NCBI GenBank assembly: GCA_902805625.1
Contig: CADCTL010000139.1
Coordinates: 1-56,866 of the forward strand
DNA: 56,866 bases
Reading direction: 5' to 3'
Source of the DNA: an uncultured Acetobacteraceae bacterium
GTDB taxonomy: Bacteria; Pseudomonadota; Alphaproteobacteria; Acetobacterales; Acetobacteraceae
Shown in pieces: positions 7,179 to 16,225 of the stretch. The notes beneath the pieces were generated by a model that worked only from the letters and a program-made list of their open reading frames with translations, was not told where the DNA came from and did not search any database. The stretch's first letter is position 1. Every line of letters begins with the position of its first letter. A program made the position numbers and the translations under genes.

Positions 7179-9629
7179 TCAGAAGCGGGTGCCGAAGCCG
7201 AAGCGGAAGACCTGCGTTTCGTCGTAGGACTTCTTCACCACGGCCTGGGCCAGGTCGATGTTGATGAGGCCGAAGGGGCTGCGCCACGAGATGCCGACGC
7301 CGGCGCCGACGCGCGGGCTGGCGTCGTCGCGCACGCCGAACCCGGACTCGGACCGGGACAGGGAGCCGACGTCCACGAACGCGCGGCCGATCAAGCCCAA
7401 CTCGGCCGGGAGCGGCAGCGGGTAGCGCAACTCCGTGCTCTGGGTCCACAGGAACCGGCCGCCCAGCGAGTCGCGCGTGTCGCGGCGGTCGGCCTCGGCG
7501 GCGCCGGCCACGGGACCGAGTTCGCGTATGAGGCTTTGGCGCTCCGCGGAGCTGAGGGCGACGCGCGGTCCGGTGCCCGCGATGCGGAAGCCGCGCAGGT
7601 TCTCGCCGCCGAGGAAGAACCGGTCCACGATGCGGTCTTCCCTGCCGAGGGTTTCGAGGTAGCCGACGCTGCCGGACACGGACAGGACCCAGTCGGGGTC
7701 GCCGAAGTAGGACTCGAGCGGGAAGAAGTAGGTGCCGTCCAGCCGCGCGCGGACGTAGGTCACGTCGCCGCCGAGGCCCGCGAAATCCGTGCCGAGGCGC
7801 AGCACGCCGCCGCGGCGCGGGTCGATGATGGAGTCGCGGAAGTCGTAGGAGATCGTCTGGCCGACCTGCGACAGCAAGGTTTCGCCCTGCTGCTGCAGCA
7901 CGAAGCGCGACGCGGTCCCGGAGACGTCGAAGATCTCGCGGTTGGTGAGGGTGTACGCGAGGGTCTGGCGAAGCCGTTCGTTGTAGGCGTAGCCGGCGCG
8001 CACCGCGAAGCCGGCCCGGCGCTCGCGGTAGTTGGCGATCGTGATGAGGTTGCGCTGGATGTAGAAGACGTCGAGGCCGGCGGCGAGGTTGCGGTCGAGG
8101 AAGGCCGGGTCGGTGACGGACACGTCGATCTGGCTGCGCCGCTGGGCGAGCGTGCCGTTGATGCGCGCGTCGATGCCGGTGCCGAGCAGGTTGCGCTCGC
8201 GCAGGCCCACGTCCGCCAGCGCGCCCGCGTCGGTGGAGTAGCCGCCGCCCAGCGAGACCTCGCCGGTGGCGCGCTCCGTCACCGACGTGTTCAGGACCGC
8301 GCGGTCGGGCGCCGATCCCGGAGAAGAGGTGACTTGCACGTCGGAGAAGTAGCCGAGGTCGCGGATGCGCTGGCGGGACCGGCGGATCTGCGCGGCGTTG
8401 AAGGCGTCGCCCTCGGCGAGCCGGAATTCGCGCCGGATCACCCGGTCCTGGGTGCGGGTGTTGCCGCTGATCTCGATGCGTTCGACGAAGACGCGCGGCG
8501 CCTCGTTCACCTCGAAGGTGAGGTCCACGCGGCCCGCCGCCCGGTCGCGCTGGATGCGCGGCTGCACGTCCACGAAGGGGAAGCCGCGCAGGTTCACCGC
8601 GTCCTGGAGCGACTGCGACACGCGCTCCACCGCGTCGCCGTCGTACCAGTCGCCCTCCTCCACCTGGACGAGGCCGCGCAGCGTCGCTGGGTCGAGGTTG
8701 CGGATGTTGGACACCACCTCCACCCGCCCGACGCGGTAGCGGGCGCCCTCGTCCAAGGAGTAGGTGACGAAGAAGCCGGAGCGGTCGGGGGCGAGCTCCG
8801 CGGTGGCGCCCGAGACCTGCACGTCGGCGTAGCCGCTGCGGAGGTAGAAGCGGCGGAGGAGCTCGCGGTCGAAGGCGAGGCGCTCCGGGTCGAACTGGTC
8901 GGAGGAGGAGAAGATCCTGTACCAGGCCTGCTCCTTGGTGGCGACCACCTCCTTCAGCCTGCTGTCGGAATAGGCGCCGTTGCCGACGAAGTTGATGCGC
9001 GCGACCAGCGCCGCCTCGTTCTCCTGGATCTCGTAGACCACGTCCACGCGGTTCTGTTCGAGCTCGATCACCTTCGGCTCGACCACGGCGCCGAAGCGGC
9101 CGCGGCGCGCGTACAGCTCCAGGATGCGCTGGCGGTCGGCCTGCGCCGACTGCGAGGTGAACACGGACCGGCTGCGGAGCTGGACCTCGCCGCGCAGCAC
9201 GTCGTCGCTGATCTTGCGGTTGCCCTCGAAAGCGACGCGGTTGACGATCGGGTTCTCGGAAACCTCCACCACGACCCGGCCGCCGTCCCTGCCGATGCGC
9301 ACGTCGCGGAACAGGCCGGTGGCGTAGAGCGACTTCAGGCTGCGGTCCAGGCGGTCGGCGTCGAAGGCGTCGCCCGGTTGGAGCAGCATGTAGGAGCGGA
9401 CGGTGTCGGCCTCGATGCGCTGGTTGCCGCGCACCTCGATCTCGCGCACCGCTCCTTCGGCGCCCGCGGGCGCGGCGCGCGCGGGCTGGCGCTGGCGGGA
9501 CTGCGCCGCGGCCGGCTCCACAGCGAGCGCGAGGCAGGCGGTGGCGATCAGCAGCAGCGCGCGGTTGGTGGTGTGCAAGGGCGGAGCCGTGGCTGTGGGG
9601 GTCGCGGACGGGCGAGCGGCGCGGACCAT
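7179..9629 (-). CDS. bamA: Outer membrane protein assembly factor BamA (Omp85)
   Basis: The central barrel of the BAM complex, inserting beta-barrel proteins into the outer membrane. From the ATG at 9629 the protein is 816 residues. It has a hydrophobic signal segment (ALLLIATACLALAVEPAAAQ), POTRA domains beginning at VREIEVRGNQRIEADTVRSY and continuing through repeated G-N-x-x-I/T motifs (FEGNRKISDDVL, FVGNGAYSDSRL, EISGNTRTQDRV), then the barrel from about residue 430. Barrel hallmarks are FFLGGENLRGF (the VRGF-type lid motif), GRAFVDVGSL and a terminal phenylalanine in FRFGFGTRF. A longer frame upstream is low-complexity and precedes any ribosome site. It sits between rseP and skp, as in most proteobacteria. 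Confidence 0.97.
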   Translation of the reverse strand: MVRAARPSATPTATAPPLHTTNRALLLIATACLALAVEPAAAQSRQRQPARAAPAGAEGAVREIEVRGNQRIEADTVRSYMLLQPGDAFDADRLDRSLKSLYATGLFRDVRIGRDGGRVVVEVSENPIVNRVAFEGNRKISDDVLRGEVQLRSRSVFTSQSAQADRQRILELYARRGRFGAVVEPKVIELEQNRVDVVYEIQENEAALVARINFVGNGAYSDSRLKEVVATKEQAWYRIFSSSDQFDPERLAFDRELLRRFYLRSGYADVQVSGATAELAPDRSGFFVTYSLDEGARYRVGRVEVVSNIRNLDPATLRGLVQVEEGDWYDGDAVERVSQSLQDAVNLRGFPFVDVQPRIQRDRAAGRVDLTFEVNEAPRVFVERIEISGNTRTQDRVIRREFRLAEGDAFNAAQIRRSRQRIRDLGYFSDVQVTSSPGSAPDRAVLNTSVTERATGEVSLGGGYSTDAGALADVGLRERNLLGTGIDARINGTLAQRRSQIDVSVTDPAFLDRNLAAGLDVFYIQRNLITIANYRERRAGFAVRAGYAYNERLRQTLAYTLTNREIFDVSGTASRFVLQQQGETLLSQVGQTISYDFRDSIIDPRRGGVLRLGTDFAGLGGDVTYVRARLDGTYFFPLESYFGDPDWVLSVSGSVGYLETLGREDRIVDRFFLGGENLRGFRIAGTGPRVALSSAERQSLIRELGPVAGAAEADRRDTRDSLGGRFLWTQSTELRYPLPLPAELGLIGRAFVDVGSLSRSESGFGVRDDASPRVGAGVGISWRSPFGLINIDLAQAVVKKSYDETQVFRFGFGTRF

Positions 9630-9699
9630 AGCGGCGGCCCCGCGGCACGCCAACCGCCGCCACGGCCGCCGCCGGCGCGGACCACGACGGGTGTTGCGC

Positions 9700-10830
9700 T
9701 CAGCCCACGAGGCGCGCGACGAACCTGCCGATGGTGCCGTGCACGATGTCGTTCCACGACACCAGCACGAACAAGGTCGCCAGCAGCGCGAAGCCGGCCC
9801 GGTATCCGTATTCCTGCGCCTTGGGCGGCAGCGGCCGGCCCCTGATGGCTTCGGCGGCATAGAAAACGAGGTGGCCGCCGTCGAGGAGCGGGATGGGGAA
9901 CAGGTTCAGCAAGCCCAGGCTCACGGACAGCAGCGCCATGAGGCTCACCAGGGGCGCGAGGCCGAGCGACGCGGCTTCGCCCGAAACCTCGGCGATGCGG
10001 ATCGGTCCGCCGAGGTCGCGCGCGCTCCGCTGCCCGGTGAGCATCTCGGCGATGCTCGTGAGGGACTGCCAGGTGACGTCCACCGTTTGCGACACGCCGG
10101 CGGCGAGGGCGGCGCCGACGCCGAGGCGCTCCAGCCGCATCGCGCCGCCCTGGATTCCGAGCACGCCCGTGGCGCCCTGCGGCCCTTCGCGCGTGTCGGG
10201 CGTGATCGTCAGCGTGCGCTCCGCCCCGTCCCGCGCGATGCTGATCTCGATGGGCCGGCCGGCGCGCGGCTGCACGTGGCGCTGCACCTGCTCGAAGCGC
10301 GCCACGCGCGTGCCGTCCAGCGCGATGATCTCGTCGCCGGCGCGGAGGCCGCCGCGCTCCGCGGCCGAGCCTTCGACCACCGCGCCGACCGCCGCGTTGC
10401 CGGTCGGCTGGCCCACCGTCATGTAGAGGCCGGCGAAGAGCAGCGCCGCGAGCAGGTAGTTGGCCACGGGCCCGGCCGCGACCACGATGGCGCGGTCGCC
10501 GACGGGCTTCTCGTGGAAGGTCTGCCCTGGGCGCCACGACGCGCGCGTGGCGGCGTCCGTTTCCTCCGGCACCTCCTGCCCGTGCAGCTTCACGTAGCCG
10601 CCGAGCGGGAGCCAGCCGAGGCGCCATTCCGTGCCGCGGCGGTCGGTGCCGCGCAGGATCGGCCGGCCGAAGCCGATGGAAAAGGCGTCCACGTGGATGC
10701 CGCGCCAGCGCGCCGCGAGGTAGTGGCCCATCTCGTGGATGAAGACCAGCACCCCGAGCACCAGCGCGAAGGCGATCAGGGTGCGGGGCAACGAGGGCAG
10801 CAGGTTCCAGCCTTGCGCCAGGAAATCCAA
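9700..10830 (-). CDS. rseP: RIP metalloprotease RseP (site-2 protease)
   Basis: An inner-membrane zinc protease that cleaves anti-sigma factors and leftover signal peptides within the membrane. The 376 residues show the zinc motif HEMGH (H32, E33, H36) in the first membrane helix, a GWLPLGGYVKL segment, one recognisable PDZ domain in the periplasmic loop (about 130-215), and the second metal-ligand motif NLFPIPLLDGGHL in a late helix. I chose the TTG start at 10830: AGGAGGA lies 7 bases upstream, just after the dxr stop, and the first membrane helix then begins at a normal distance. Longer in-frame starts lie inside dxr. Confidence 0.93.
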   Translation of the reverse strand: MDFLAQGWNLLPSLPRTLIAFALVLGVLVFIHEMGHYLAARWRGIHVDAFSIGFGRPILRGTDRRGTEWRLGWLPLGGYVKLHGQEVPEETDAATRASWRPGQTFHEKPVGDRAIVVAAGPVANYLLAALLFAGLYMTVGQPTGNAAVGAVVEGSAAERGGLRAGDEIIALDGTRVARFEQVQRHVQPRAGRPIEISIARDGAERTLTITPDTREGPQGATGVLGIQGGAMRLERLGVGAALAAGVSQTVDVTWQSLTSIAEMLTGQRSARDLGGPIRIAEVSGEAASLGLAPLVSLMALLSVSLGLLNLFPIPLLDGGHLVFYAAEAIRGRPLPPKAQEYGYRAGFALLATLFVLVSWNDIVHGTIGRFVARLVG

Positions 10831-10843
10831 GTCCGAGTCCTCC

Positions 10844-12031
10844 TCAGGCCGCGGCGTGCCGGGCCGCCATCCGCCCGGCCTCGCGCCGCGCCTGCGCGTC
10901 CAGCGCCAGCACGTCGTCGAGCCCGCGCACGTGCGGCGCACCGAGCAGATCCAGCGCTTCCTCCACCACCGCGGCTATGTCGAGGAAGCCGAGGCGCCGT
11001 TCGAGAAACAGCGCCACGGCCACCTCGTTCGCCGCGTTCAGCACCACCGGCGCGCCGCCGCCCGCCCGCAGCGCGTCGCGCGACAGGCGGAGCGCCGGGA
11101 AGCGCACCGGGTCGGGGGGCAGGAACTCCAGCCGGCCGAGCGCCGCCAGGTCGAGCCGCGGCAGCGCCACCGCCATGCGGTCCGGCCAGGCGAGCGCGTG
11201 CGCGATTGGGGTGCGCATGTCCGGCGTGCCGAGCTGCGCGAGCAGGGAACCGTCGGCGTACTGCACCAGCCCGTGCACGGCGGATTGGGGATGCACCAGC
11301 ACCTCGATCCGCCCTTCCGGCACGGGGAACAGGTGCGCGGCCTCGATCAGCTCCAGGCCCTTGTTCATCATGGTGGCGGAGTCCACCGAGATCTTGGCGC
11401 CCATCTTCCACACGGGGTGGCGCACCGCGATCTCGGGCGTGACGGCGCGCATCTCGGCCTGGTCCATGGTGCGGCACGGGCCGCCGGAGGCGGTCAGCAC
11501 GATCTTCTCGACCATCGCCGGGTCGCGGAGGTCGAGGGCCTGGAAGATGGCGTTGTGCTCCGAGTCCACTGGGAGGAGCGTGGCGCCGGATCGGAGGGCC
11601 GCGGCGAGCACGATGGCGCCGGCGCAGACCAGGCTCTCCTTGTTGGCCAGGGCGAGGACACCGCCGCGTTCGAGCGCGGCCAAGGTCGGTCGCAACCCGG
11701 CCGCGCCCACGATGGCCGCCATGGTCCAATCCGCGGGACGGGACGCGGCTTCCGCCACCGCGTCCGGGCCGCCGGCCGTTTCGATGCCGGTGCCGGCCAG
11801 CGCTTCCCGCAGGGCGCCGAGCGCCGCGGGGTCTGCGACCACGGCCACGCGCGCCCCGAAGCGGCGCGCCTGCGCGGCGAGCGCGGCGGCGTCGCTGCCC
11901 GCCACCAGCGCTTCCACGGCGAAGCGGCCGGGCGGCGCGGCTTCGAGCAGGGCGAGGGTGCTGCGGCCGACGGAGCCGGTGCTGCCGAGCACGGTGACTC
12001 GGCGCGGCGCCGCGTCGGGCGTCAACGCCAC
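10844..12031 (-). CDS. dxr: 1-deoxy-D-xylulose 5-phosphate reductoisomerase
   Basis: Second step of the MEP isoprenoid pathway: NADPH-dependent conversion of DXP to MEP. The 395 residues have the NADPH-binding GSTGSVG at 16-22, followed by LANKESLVCAG, the metal/substrate site VDSEHNAIFQ, the flexible loop TASGGPCR, and SVDSATMMNKGLELIEA, all standard Dxr motifs. The start is GTG, with GGAGAGG four bases upstream, overlapping the cdsA stop by 10 bases. Its isoprenoid output feeds UppS, encoded two genes upstream. Confidence 0.97.
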   Translation of the reverse strand: MALTPDAAPRRVTVLGSTGSVGRSTLALLEAAPPGRFAVEALVAGSDAAALAAQARRFGARVAVVADPAALGALREALAGTGIETAGGPDAVAEAASRPADWTMAAIVGAAGLRPTLAALERGGVLALANKESLVCAGAIVLAAALRSGATLLPVDSEHNAIFQALDLRDPAMVEKIVLTASGGPCRTMDQAEMRAVTPEIAVRHPVWKMGAKISVDSATMMNKGLELIEAAHLFPVPEGRIEVLVHPQSAVHGLVQYADGSLLAQLGTPDMRTPIAHALAWPDRMAVALPRLDLAALGRLEFLPPDPVRFPALRLSRDALRAGGGAPVVLNAANEVAVALFLERRLGFLDIAAVVEEALDLLGAPHVRGLDDVLALDAQARREAGRMAARHAAA

Positions 12032-12963
12032 AAGGCCTCTCCGGGCCCGAGCAGCACGCCGAGGACCGCCGCCGCGGGCGCCGACGCCAGCACGCCGTCA
12101 AGCCGGTCGAGCAGGCCGCCGTGGCCGGGGATGAGAGAAGAGGAGTCCTTCACGTTGAAACGTCGCTTTATCCAGCTTTCGAAGAAATCGCCGGCCTGGG
12201 CCAGCACGCCGATGGCCCCGGCCACCAGCACGACCCGCCCGACCGTGGGCGGCAGGGTGCCGGCCATCGCGGCCATGACATAGGCCGCCGTGCCGCCGAC
12301 CGCCACCGCCGAAAGGAGCCCGCCCGCCGCCCCGGCCCAAGTCTTGTTCGGCGACACGGAGGGCGCGAGCTTGGGCCCGCCGAAGCAGCGTCCCGCGGCG
12401 TAGGCGCCGATGTCGCTCGCCCACACGGTGAGGAACAGGAACAAGACGTTGACCAAGCCGGCCGAGGCGTCGCCGCGGAGGTGGATCAGCGCCACGCACG
12501 CCAAACCGATGTAGAGCACGCCGAACGCGAGCCACACGCCGGGCACCCCGCCGCGGAAGCGCGGGGGTTCGCTCAACGCGCCCACGGCCAAAGTGCCGGC
12601 GCAGAGCAGGGCGACCGCGGGGAGCCAATGCGCCTCCACCGCGAGGGCCCCGGCAGCCAGCACCGCCGCCGGCACCGCCAAGCCGGGCAGGCGCCGGGTG
12701 GAGAAGCCGCACAGGCGCACCCACTCCCAGGCGAGCAAGGCCGCCGCAGCGGCCATCAGCGCGGTCCATGCTTCGGCGCCGAGCCAGACGCAGAGCAAGG
12801 CCGCAGGCGCCAGTAGCGCGGCGGACAGGACGCGCTTGCGGAGGTCTCGCCAGCGCGCGGCGGCGCCCGGCGGCGTCAGGGCTGGCCCGACCGGGGCGCC
12901 GCCCGCCGGGGATCCGCCCATCGGGGAACCGCCTGTTGGGGAACCGGCCGCGTCAGCCGACAC
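12022..12963 (-). CDS. cdsA: Phosphatidate cytidylyltransferase CdsA
   Basis: Makes CDP-diacylglycerol from phosphatidate and CTP in the inner membrane. The 313 residues have a polar, repetitive N-terminus, about eight membrane helices and the CDS signature near the C-terminus: VWASDIGAYAAGRCFGGPKL, SPNKTWAGAAGG and ESWIKRRFNVKDSSSLIPGH with GGLLDRLDG. The GTG at 12963 overlaps uppS by 11 bases; an ATG inside the N-terminal repeat (Met15) is an alternative. The first 25 or so residues are four GSPxG-type pentapeptides, encoded by a 15-bp tandem repeat, and are not part of the usual CdsA fold. Confidence 0.94.
   Translation of the reverse strand: MSADAAGSPTGGSPMGGSPAGGAPVGPALTPPGAAARWRDLRKRVLSAALLAPAALLCVWLGAEAWTALMAAAAALLAWEWVRLCGFSTRRLPGLAVPAAVLAAGALAVEAHWLPAVALLCAGTLAVGALSEPPRFRGGVPGVWLAFGVLYIGLACVALIHLRGDASAGLVNVLFLFLTVWASDIGAYAAGRCFGGPKLAPSVSPNKTWAGAAGGLLSAVAVGGTAAYVMAAMAGTLPPTVGRVVLVAGAIGVLAQAGDFFESWIKRRFNVKDSSSLIPGHGGLLDRLDGVLASAPAAAVLGVLLGPGEALWR
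12886..12945 (-). repeat. Four tandem 15-bp repeats in the cdsA N-terminus
   Basis: On the coding strand the units are GGTTCCCCAACAGGC, GGTTCCCCGATGGGC, GGATCCCCGGCGGGC and GGCGCCCCGGTCGGG. They encode GSPTG, GSPMG, GSPAG and GAPVG. The CCCC core is constant while the codon after it varies. This suggests local duplication and decay in a region free of structural constraint. Confidence 0.85.
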
Positions 12964-13726
12964 GCGCGCCGTAGCGCCGCTCGCGCTGCCCGTATTCCTG
13001 GATGGCGTCCGCGAGGTGCCGGGCGGCGAAGTCGGGCCACAGCACGTCCTGGAAGACGAACTCCGCGTAGGCCGCTTGCCACAGGAGGAAATTGGACAAG
13101 CGTTGCTCGCCGGAGGTGCGGATGATGAGGTCGGGGTCGGGCATCCCCGCGGTGGCGAGGTGCGCGGCGAAGCCGGCCTCGTCCAGCGCCGCCGGATCGA
13201 ACGTGCCCGAGGCCGAGGCCGCCGCGATGGCGCGCGCCGCGGCGAGGATCTCCGCCCGCGCGCCGTAGGACATGGCGACGGTGAGATTGAGGCGGGTGCC
13301 GTTCGCGGTGGCCGCCTCGGCGCGCTCCATCTCCCGCGTGATGTCCGGACCGAAGCGGCCGCGGTCGCCGATGACGCGGAGCCGCACGCCCTCGCGCGCC
13401 AGGGACGCGACCTCCGAACGGAGATAGAAACGCAGCAGGCCCATCAAGGCCGTCACCTCCTCCGCTGGGCGGAGCCAGTTCTCCGACGAGAAGGCGAACA
13501 GGGTGAGCCAGCCCACGCCCTGCTCTACGGCCGCTTCCGTGGCGCGGCGCGCGGCGTCCGCCCCGGCCTTGTGGCCGAGCGCGACGGGCAGGCCGCGGCC
13601 CTGCGCCCAGCGGCGGTTGCCGTCCATGATGATGGCGACGTGGCGGGGCACGGCGCCCGGCGGGGCGGCGAGCGGCGCGGGGGAGGAGGCCAGGGACACG
13701 AGGGATGATCGCCCGACGCGGATCAA
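12953..13726 (-). CDS. uppS: Polyprenyl (undecaprenyl) diphosphate synthase UppS
   Basis: Cis-prenyltransferase that extends farnesyl diphosphate to the C55 lipid carrier used for peptidoglycan and O-antigen. The 257 residues contain the catalytic/Mg motif VAIIMDGNRRWAQGRG (D35), GHKAGADA, the substrate-binding LFAFSSENWLRP, and the C-terminal PDPDLIIRTSGEQRLSNFLL with FQDVLWPDF. The TTG at 13726 overlaps the frr stop (TTGA); a GTG at 13699 is an alternative start, since the ribosome site before the TTG is very close. The context frr-uppS-cdsA-dxr is canonical. Confidence 0.96.
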   Translation of the reverse strand: MIRVGRSSLVSLASSPAPLAAPPGAVPRHVAIIMDGNRRWAQGRGLPVALGHKAGADAARRATEAAVEQGVGWLTLFAFSSENWLRPAEEVTALMGLLRFYLRSEVASLAREGVRLRVIGDRGRFGPDITREMERAEAATANGTRLNLTVAMSYGARAEILAAARAIAAASASGTFDPAALDEAGFAAHLATAGMPDPDLIIRTSGEQRLSNFLLWQAAYAEFVFQDVLWPDFAARHLADAIQEYGQRERRYGARVG

Positions 13727-14295
13727 ACCTGCCGGATGTCCCTTTCCTTGTCGGTCAGGGCTTGGTCCACCGCCTTGATGAACTGGTCGGTCAACTTCTG
13801 GACCTCGTCCTGGGCGCGGGCGGCCTCGTCCTGGCTGAGGGGCGCCTTCTTGTCGCGCTCCATGCCCTTGATCTGCTCCATGCCGTCGCGGCGCACGCCG
13901 CGCACCGCGACCTTCGCGCCTTCCGCGTACTTGGCGGCGGTCTTGATGAGGTCGTTGCGGCGCTCCTCCGTGAGCGGAGGGAGCGGAACGCGGATCACTT
14001 GGCCCTCGGCCTGGGGATTGAGGCCGAGGCCGGAGTCGCGGATCGCCACCTCGGCCGCCTTGGCCACCGACTTGTCCCAGACCTGCACCGACAGGAGGCC
14101 CGGCCCGGCGATCGAAATGTTGGCCACTTGGTTGAGCGGCTGGTTGGTGCCGTAGGCCTCCACCCGGATCGGCTCCAGCAACGCCGGACTGGCGCGGCCG
14201 GTGCGGAGCCCGCTGAACTCCTTCCGCAAGGTCTCCATGGCGCCTTCCATGCGCCGCTGGAGATCCCCCTTCAACGATTTCAAGTCGGCCGCCAT
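13723..14295 (-). CDS. frr: Ribosome recycling factor
   Basis: Splits post-termination ribosomes together with EF-G. The 190 residues match the family length, and the sequence is the three-helix-bundle plus beta-alpha-beta type: LKGDLQRRMEGAMETLRKEF, LRTGRASPALLEPIRVEAYG, PLNQVANISIAGPGLLSVQVWDKS, IRVPLPPLTEERRNDLIKTA and the C-terminal LSQDEAARAQDEVQKLTDQF. ATG start 51 bases downstream of the pyrH stop; it overlaps uppS. Confidence 0.98.
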   Translation of the reverse strand: MAADLKSLKGDLQRRMEGAMETLRKEFSGLRTGRASPALLEPIRVEAYGTNQPLNQVANISIAGPGLLSVQVWDKSVAKAAEVAIRDSGLGLNPQAEGQVIRVPLPPLTEERRNDLIKTAAKYAEGAKVAVRGVRRDGMEQIKGMERDKKAPLSQDEAARAQDEVQKLTDQFIKAVDQALTDKERDIRQV

Positions 14296-14346
14296 GGCCC
14301 TTGTTCCCTTGTCAAACCGAAGCCGCGACGGCTAGCGGCGGCGCGC

Positions 14347-15084
14347 CTACTCCGGCGCCCGCTCCTGCTCCATCACGGTGGTGAACCGGCCCTCGCCCTT
14401 CATCACCGCGGTGAAGGCGCCGGGCTCGTGGATGTTGAACACGATGATCGGCAGCCGGTTCTCCCGCGCGAGCGAGATTGCCGCGGCGTCCATCACCGCA
14501 AGGTCGCGCGCCAGCATGTCGAGGTAGGTGAGCGTGGTGTAGCGCTCGGCAGCCGGGTTCTTGCGCGGGTCGGCGGAGTAGACGCCGTCCACCTGCGTGC
14601 CCTTGAGCAGGGCGTCGCAGCCCATCTCCGCCGCGCGGAGCGCCGCCGCGGTGTCGGTGGTGAAGAACGGGTTGCCGGTGCCGGCCGCGAAGATCACGAC
14701 GCGGCCCTTCTCCATGTGCCGGATCGCCCGGCGGCGGATGTAGGGCTCGCTGATCTGGGCCATGGCGATGGCGCTCTGCACGCGGGTCGGCACGCCGGCC
14801 TTCTCCAGGGCCGACTGCATGGCGAGCGCGTTCATCACGGTGGCCAGCATGCCCATGTAATCGGCCTGGGAGCGGTCCATGCCGCTCGCGGCGCCGGCGA
14901 CGCCGCGGAAGATGTTGCCGCCGCCGATCACCAAGCAGACCTGCACGCCCAGGCCGACCACGTCCCGCACGTCTTCCGCGATGGCGCGGCAGGTGCCGGT
15001 GTCGAGGCCGTAATCGCGCCCGCCCATCAGCGCCTCGCCGGACACCTTGAGGAGTACGCGCTGGTAGCGCAGGGTTGAGGTCAT
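14347..15084 (-). CDS. pyrH: Uridylate (UMP) kinase PyrH
   Basis: Phosphorylates UMP to UDP in pyrimidine nucleotide synthesis. The 245-residue amino-acid-kinase fold protein has KVSGEAL at 13-19, [11 protein letters not shown], the [13 protein letters not shown] helix, [35 protein letters not shown] and a C-terminal [10 protein letters not shown]. Start at ATG 15084, the first Met giving the standard N-terminus; the open frame extends 16 codons further without support. A candidate promoter lies in the tsf-pyrH spacer. Confidence 0.97.
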   Translation of the reverse strand: MTSTLRYQRVLLKVSGEALMGGRDYGLDTGTCRAIAEDVRDVVGLGVQVCLVIGGGNIFRGVAGAASGMDRSQADYMGMLATVMNALAMQSALEKAGVPTRVQSAIAMAQISEPYIRRRAIRHMEKGRVVIFAAGTGNPFFTTDTAAALRAAEMGCDALLKGTQVDGVYSADPRKNPAAERYTTLTYLDMLARDLAVMDAAAISLARENRLPIIVFNIHEPGAFTAVMKGEGRFTTVMEQERAPE

Positions 15085-15128
15085 TGGATTCCTGAGGATC
15101 GGCCGGCCGGGCGCGCCGGAGCGGCGGC

Positions 15129-15158
15129 ACAATACGCGCCGGGGCTCGCCCGGGGCAA
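15129..15158 (-). promoter_or_regulatory. Candidate sigma-70 promoter before pyrH
   Basis: In the 111-base tsf-pyrH spacer, TTGCCC (15153-15158) and TATTGT (15129-15134) are separated by 18 bases on the minus strand, about 45 bases before the pyrH start. An inverted repeat, GGGCTCGCC/GGCGAGCCC at 15142-15174, spans the -35 box. This could be an internal promoter or an attenuating hairpin. Confidence 0.35.
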
Positions 15159-15195
15159 GGCCGCAGGCGAGCCCGCGGCCGGTGGGCCGCCCGGT

Positions 15196-16152
15196 TCAGC
15201 CGTTCGGCGACGGCTGCGCGGCGCCCCCGGAAGAGCCCTTCGGGGAGCCCGCCGCGGCGGCGACCTCGGACGCGAAATCCGGGCCCTGCGGCCGGTCTAT
15301 GCCCTCGCCGAGTTGGAAGCGGGCGAAGCCGGCCAGCTTGACGCCGGCCTTCTGCGCCACCGCCTTGACCCGGCTTTCCCCGTCGTGGACCCAGACCTGC
15401 TCCAGCAGCACCACCTCCTCGTAGTACTTGCGGATGCGGCCCTCGACCATCTTCTCGATGATGTTCTCGGGCTTGCCGCTGCCGGCGGCCTGCTCGCGCA
15501 GCACGGCCTTCTCGCGCTCCAGCGCCGCGGGGTCCACGGCGGAGATGTCGAGCGCCTCCGGCCGGGCGGCGGCGACGTGCATGCCGACCTGGCGGCCGAG
15601 CGTTTCCAGCGCGTCCAGTTCGCTCGCGCCCTCCAGCGCCACGAGCACGCCGATCTTGCCCAGGCCGGGGCGGACGGCGTTGTGGACGTAGGTGGCGACC
15701 GCGCCCTGCTGCACCTGGAGGCGGCGGACGCGGCGGATGCTCATGTTCTCGCCGATGGTGGCGATGAGCCGGGTCAGCTCCTCGCCGACGTTGTGGTCGG
15801 TGCCGGGGTAGGCGGCGGCGCGGAGCGCCTCCACGTCGTCGCCGGTGGACAGGACGAGCTTGGCGGCCCCCTCCACGAAGGACTGGAACAGCTCGTTGCG
15901 GGCGACGAAGTCGGTTTCGGCGTTGACCTCGACCATGGCGGCCGCCGTCCCGGCGCTGGCCACGCCGATCAAGCCCTCGGCGGCGACGCGGCCGGACTTC
16001 TTGGCGGCGGCGGAAAGGCCCTTCTTGCGCAGCCAGTCCACGGCCGCGTCGGCGTCGCCGTTGTTCTCGGTGAGCGCCTTCTTGCAGTCCATCATGCCGG
16101 CGCCGGTCTTCTCGCGCAGATCGCGGACCATCGCGGCGGTGATTTCGGCCAT
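15196..16152 (-). CDS. tsf: Translation elongation factor Ts
   Basis: Nucleotide-exchange factor for EF-Tu. The 318 residues begin with the UBA-like domain [20 protein letters not shown] followed by MDCKKAL (EF-Ts signature 1). The second signature region reads [16 protein letters not shown], and the dimerisation/coiled-coil core follows. The C-terminus, after [15 protein letters not shown]-like sequence, has a short Gly/Ser-rich tail. ATG start with GAGGAG about 10 bases upstream. It lies 157 bases after rpsB, with a strong hairpin in between. Confidence 0.97.
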   Translation of the reverse strand: MAEITAAMVRDLREKTGAGMMDCKKALTENNGDADAAVDWLRKKGLSAAAKKSGRVAAEGLIGVASAGTAAAMVEVNAETDFVARNELFQSFVEGAAKLVLSTGDDVEALRAAAYPGTDHNVGEELTRLIATIGENMSIRRVRRLQVQQGAVATYVHNAVRPGLGKIGVLVALEGASELDALETLGRQVGMHVAAARPEALDISAVDPAALEREKAVLREQAAGSGKPENIIEKMVEGRIRKYYEEVVLLEQVWVHDGESRVKAVAQKAGVKLAGFARFQLGEGIDRPQGPDFASEVAAAAGSPKGSSGGAAQPSPNG

Positions 16153-16225
16153 GGCCGTGTGTCTCCTCGTGGGGTGGGTGCCCGGTTGGCGGACGGGGCG
16201 CCCCTTCTGCTTCGAAACGGGGTGT

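Noticed and set aside
6069-9845. A 1258-codon plus-strand open frame opposite lpxD-skp-bamA
   Set aside because: It is antisense to three clearly conserved genes, has low-complexity Arg/Ala/Gly/Val-rich content and no domain. Long antisense frames are expected at this GC content.
7179-9860. An N-terminally extended bamA start at 9860
   Set aside because: The extra 77 residues are Arg/Cys-rich, overlap rseP and place the signal peptide far from the N-terminus; ATG 9629 gives a normal secreted protein.
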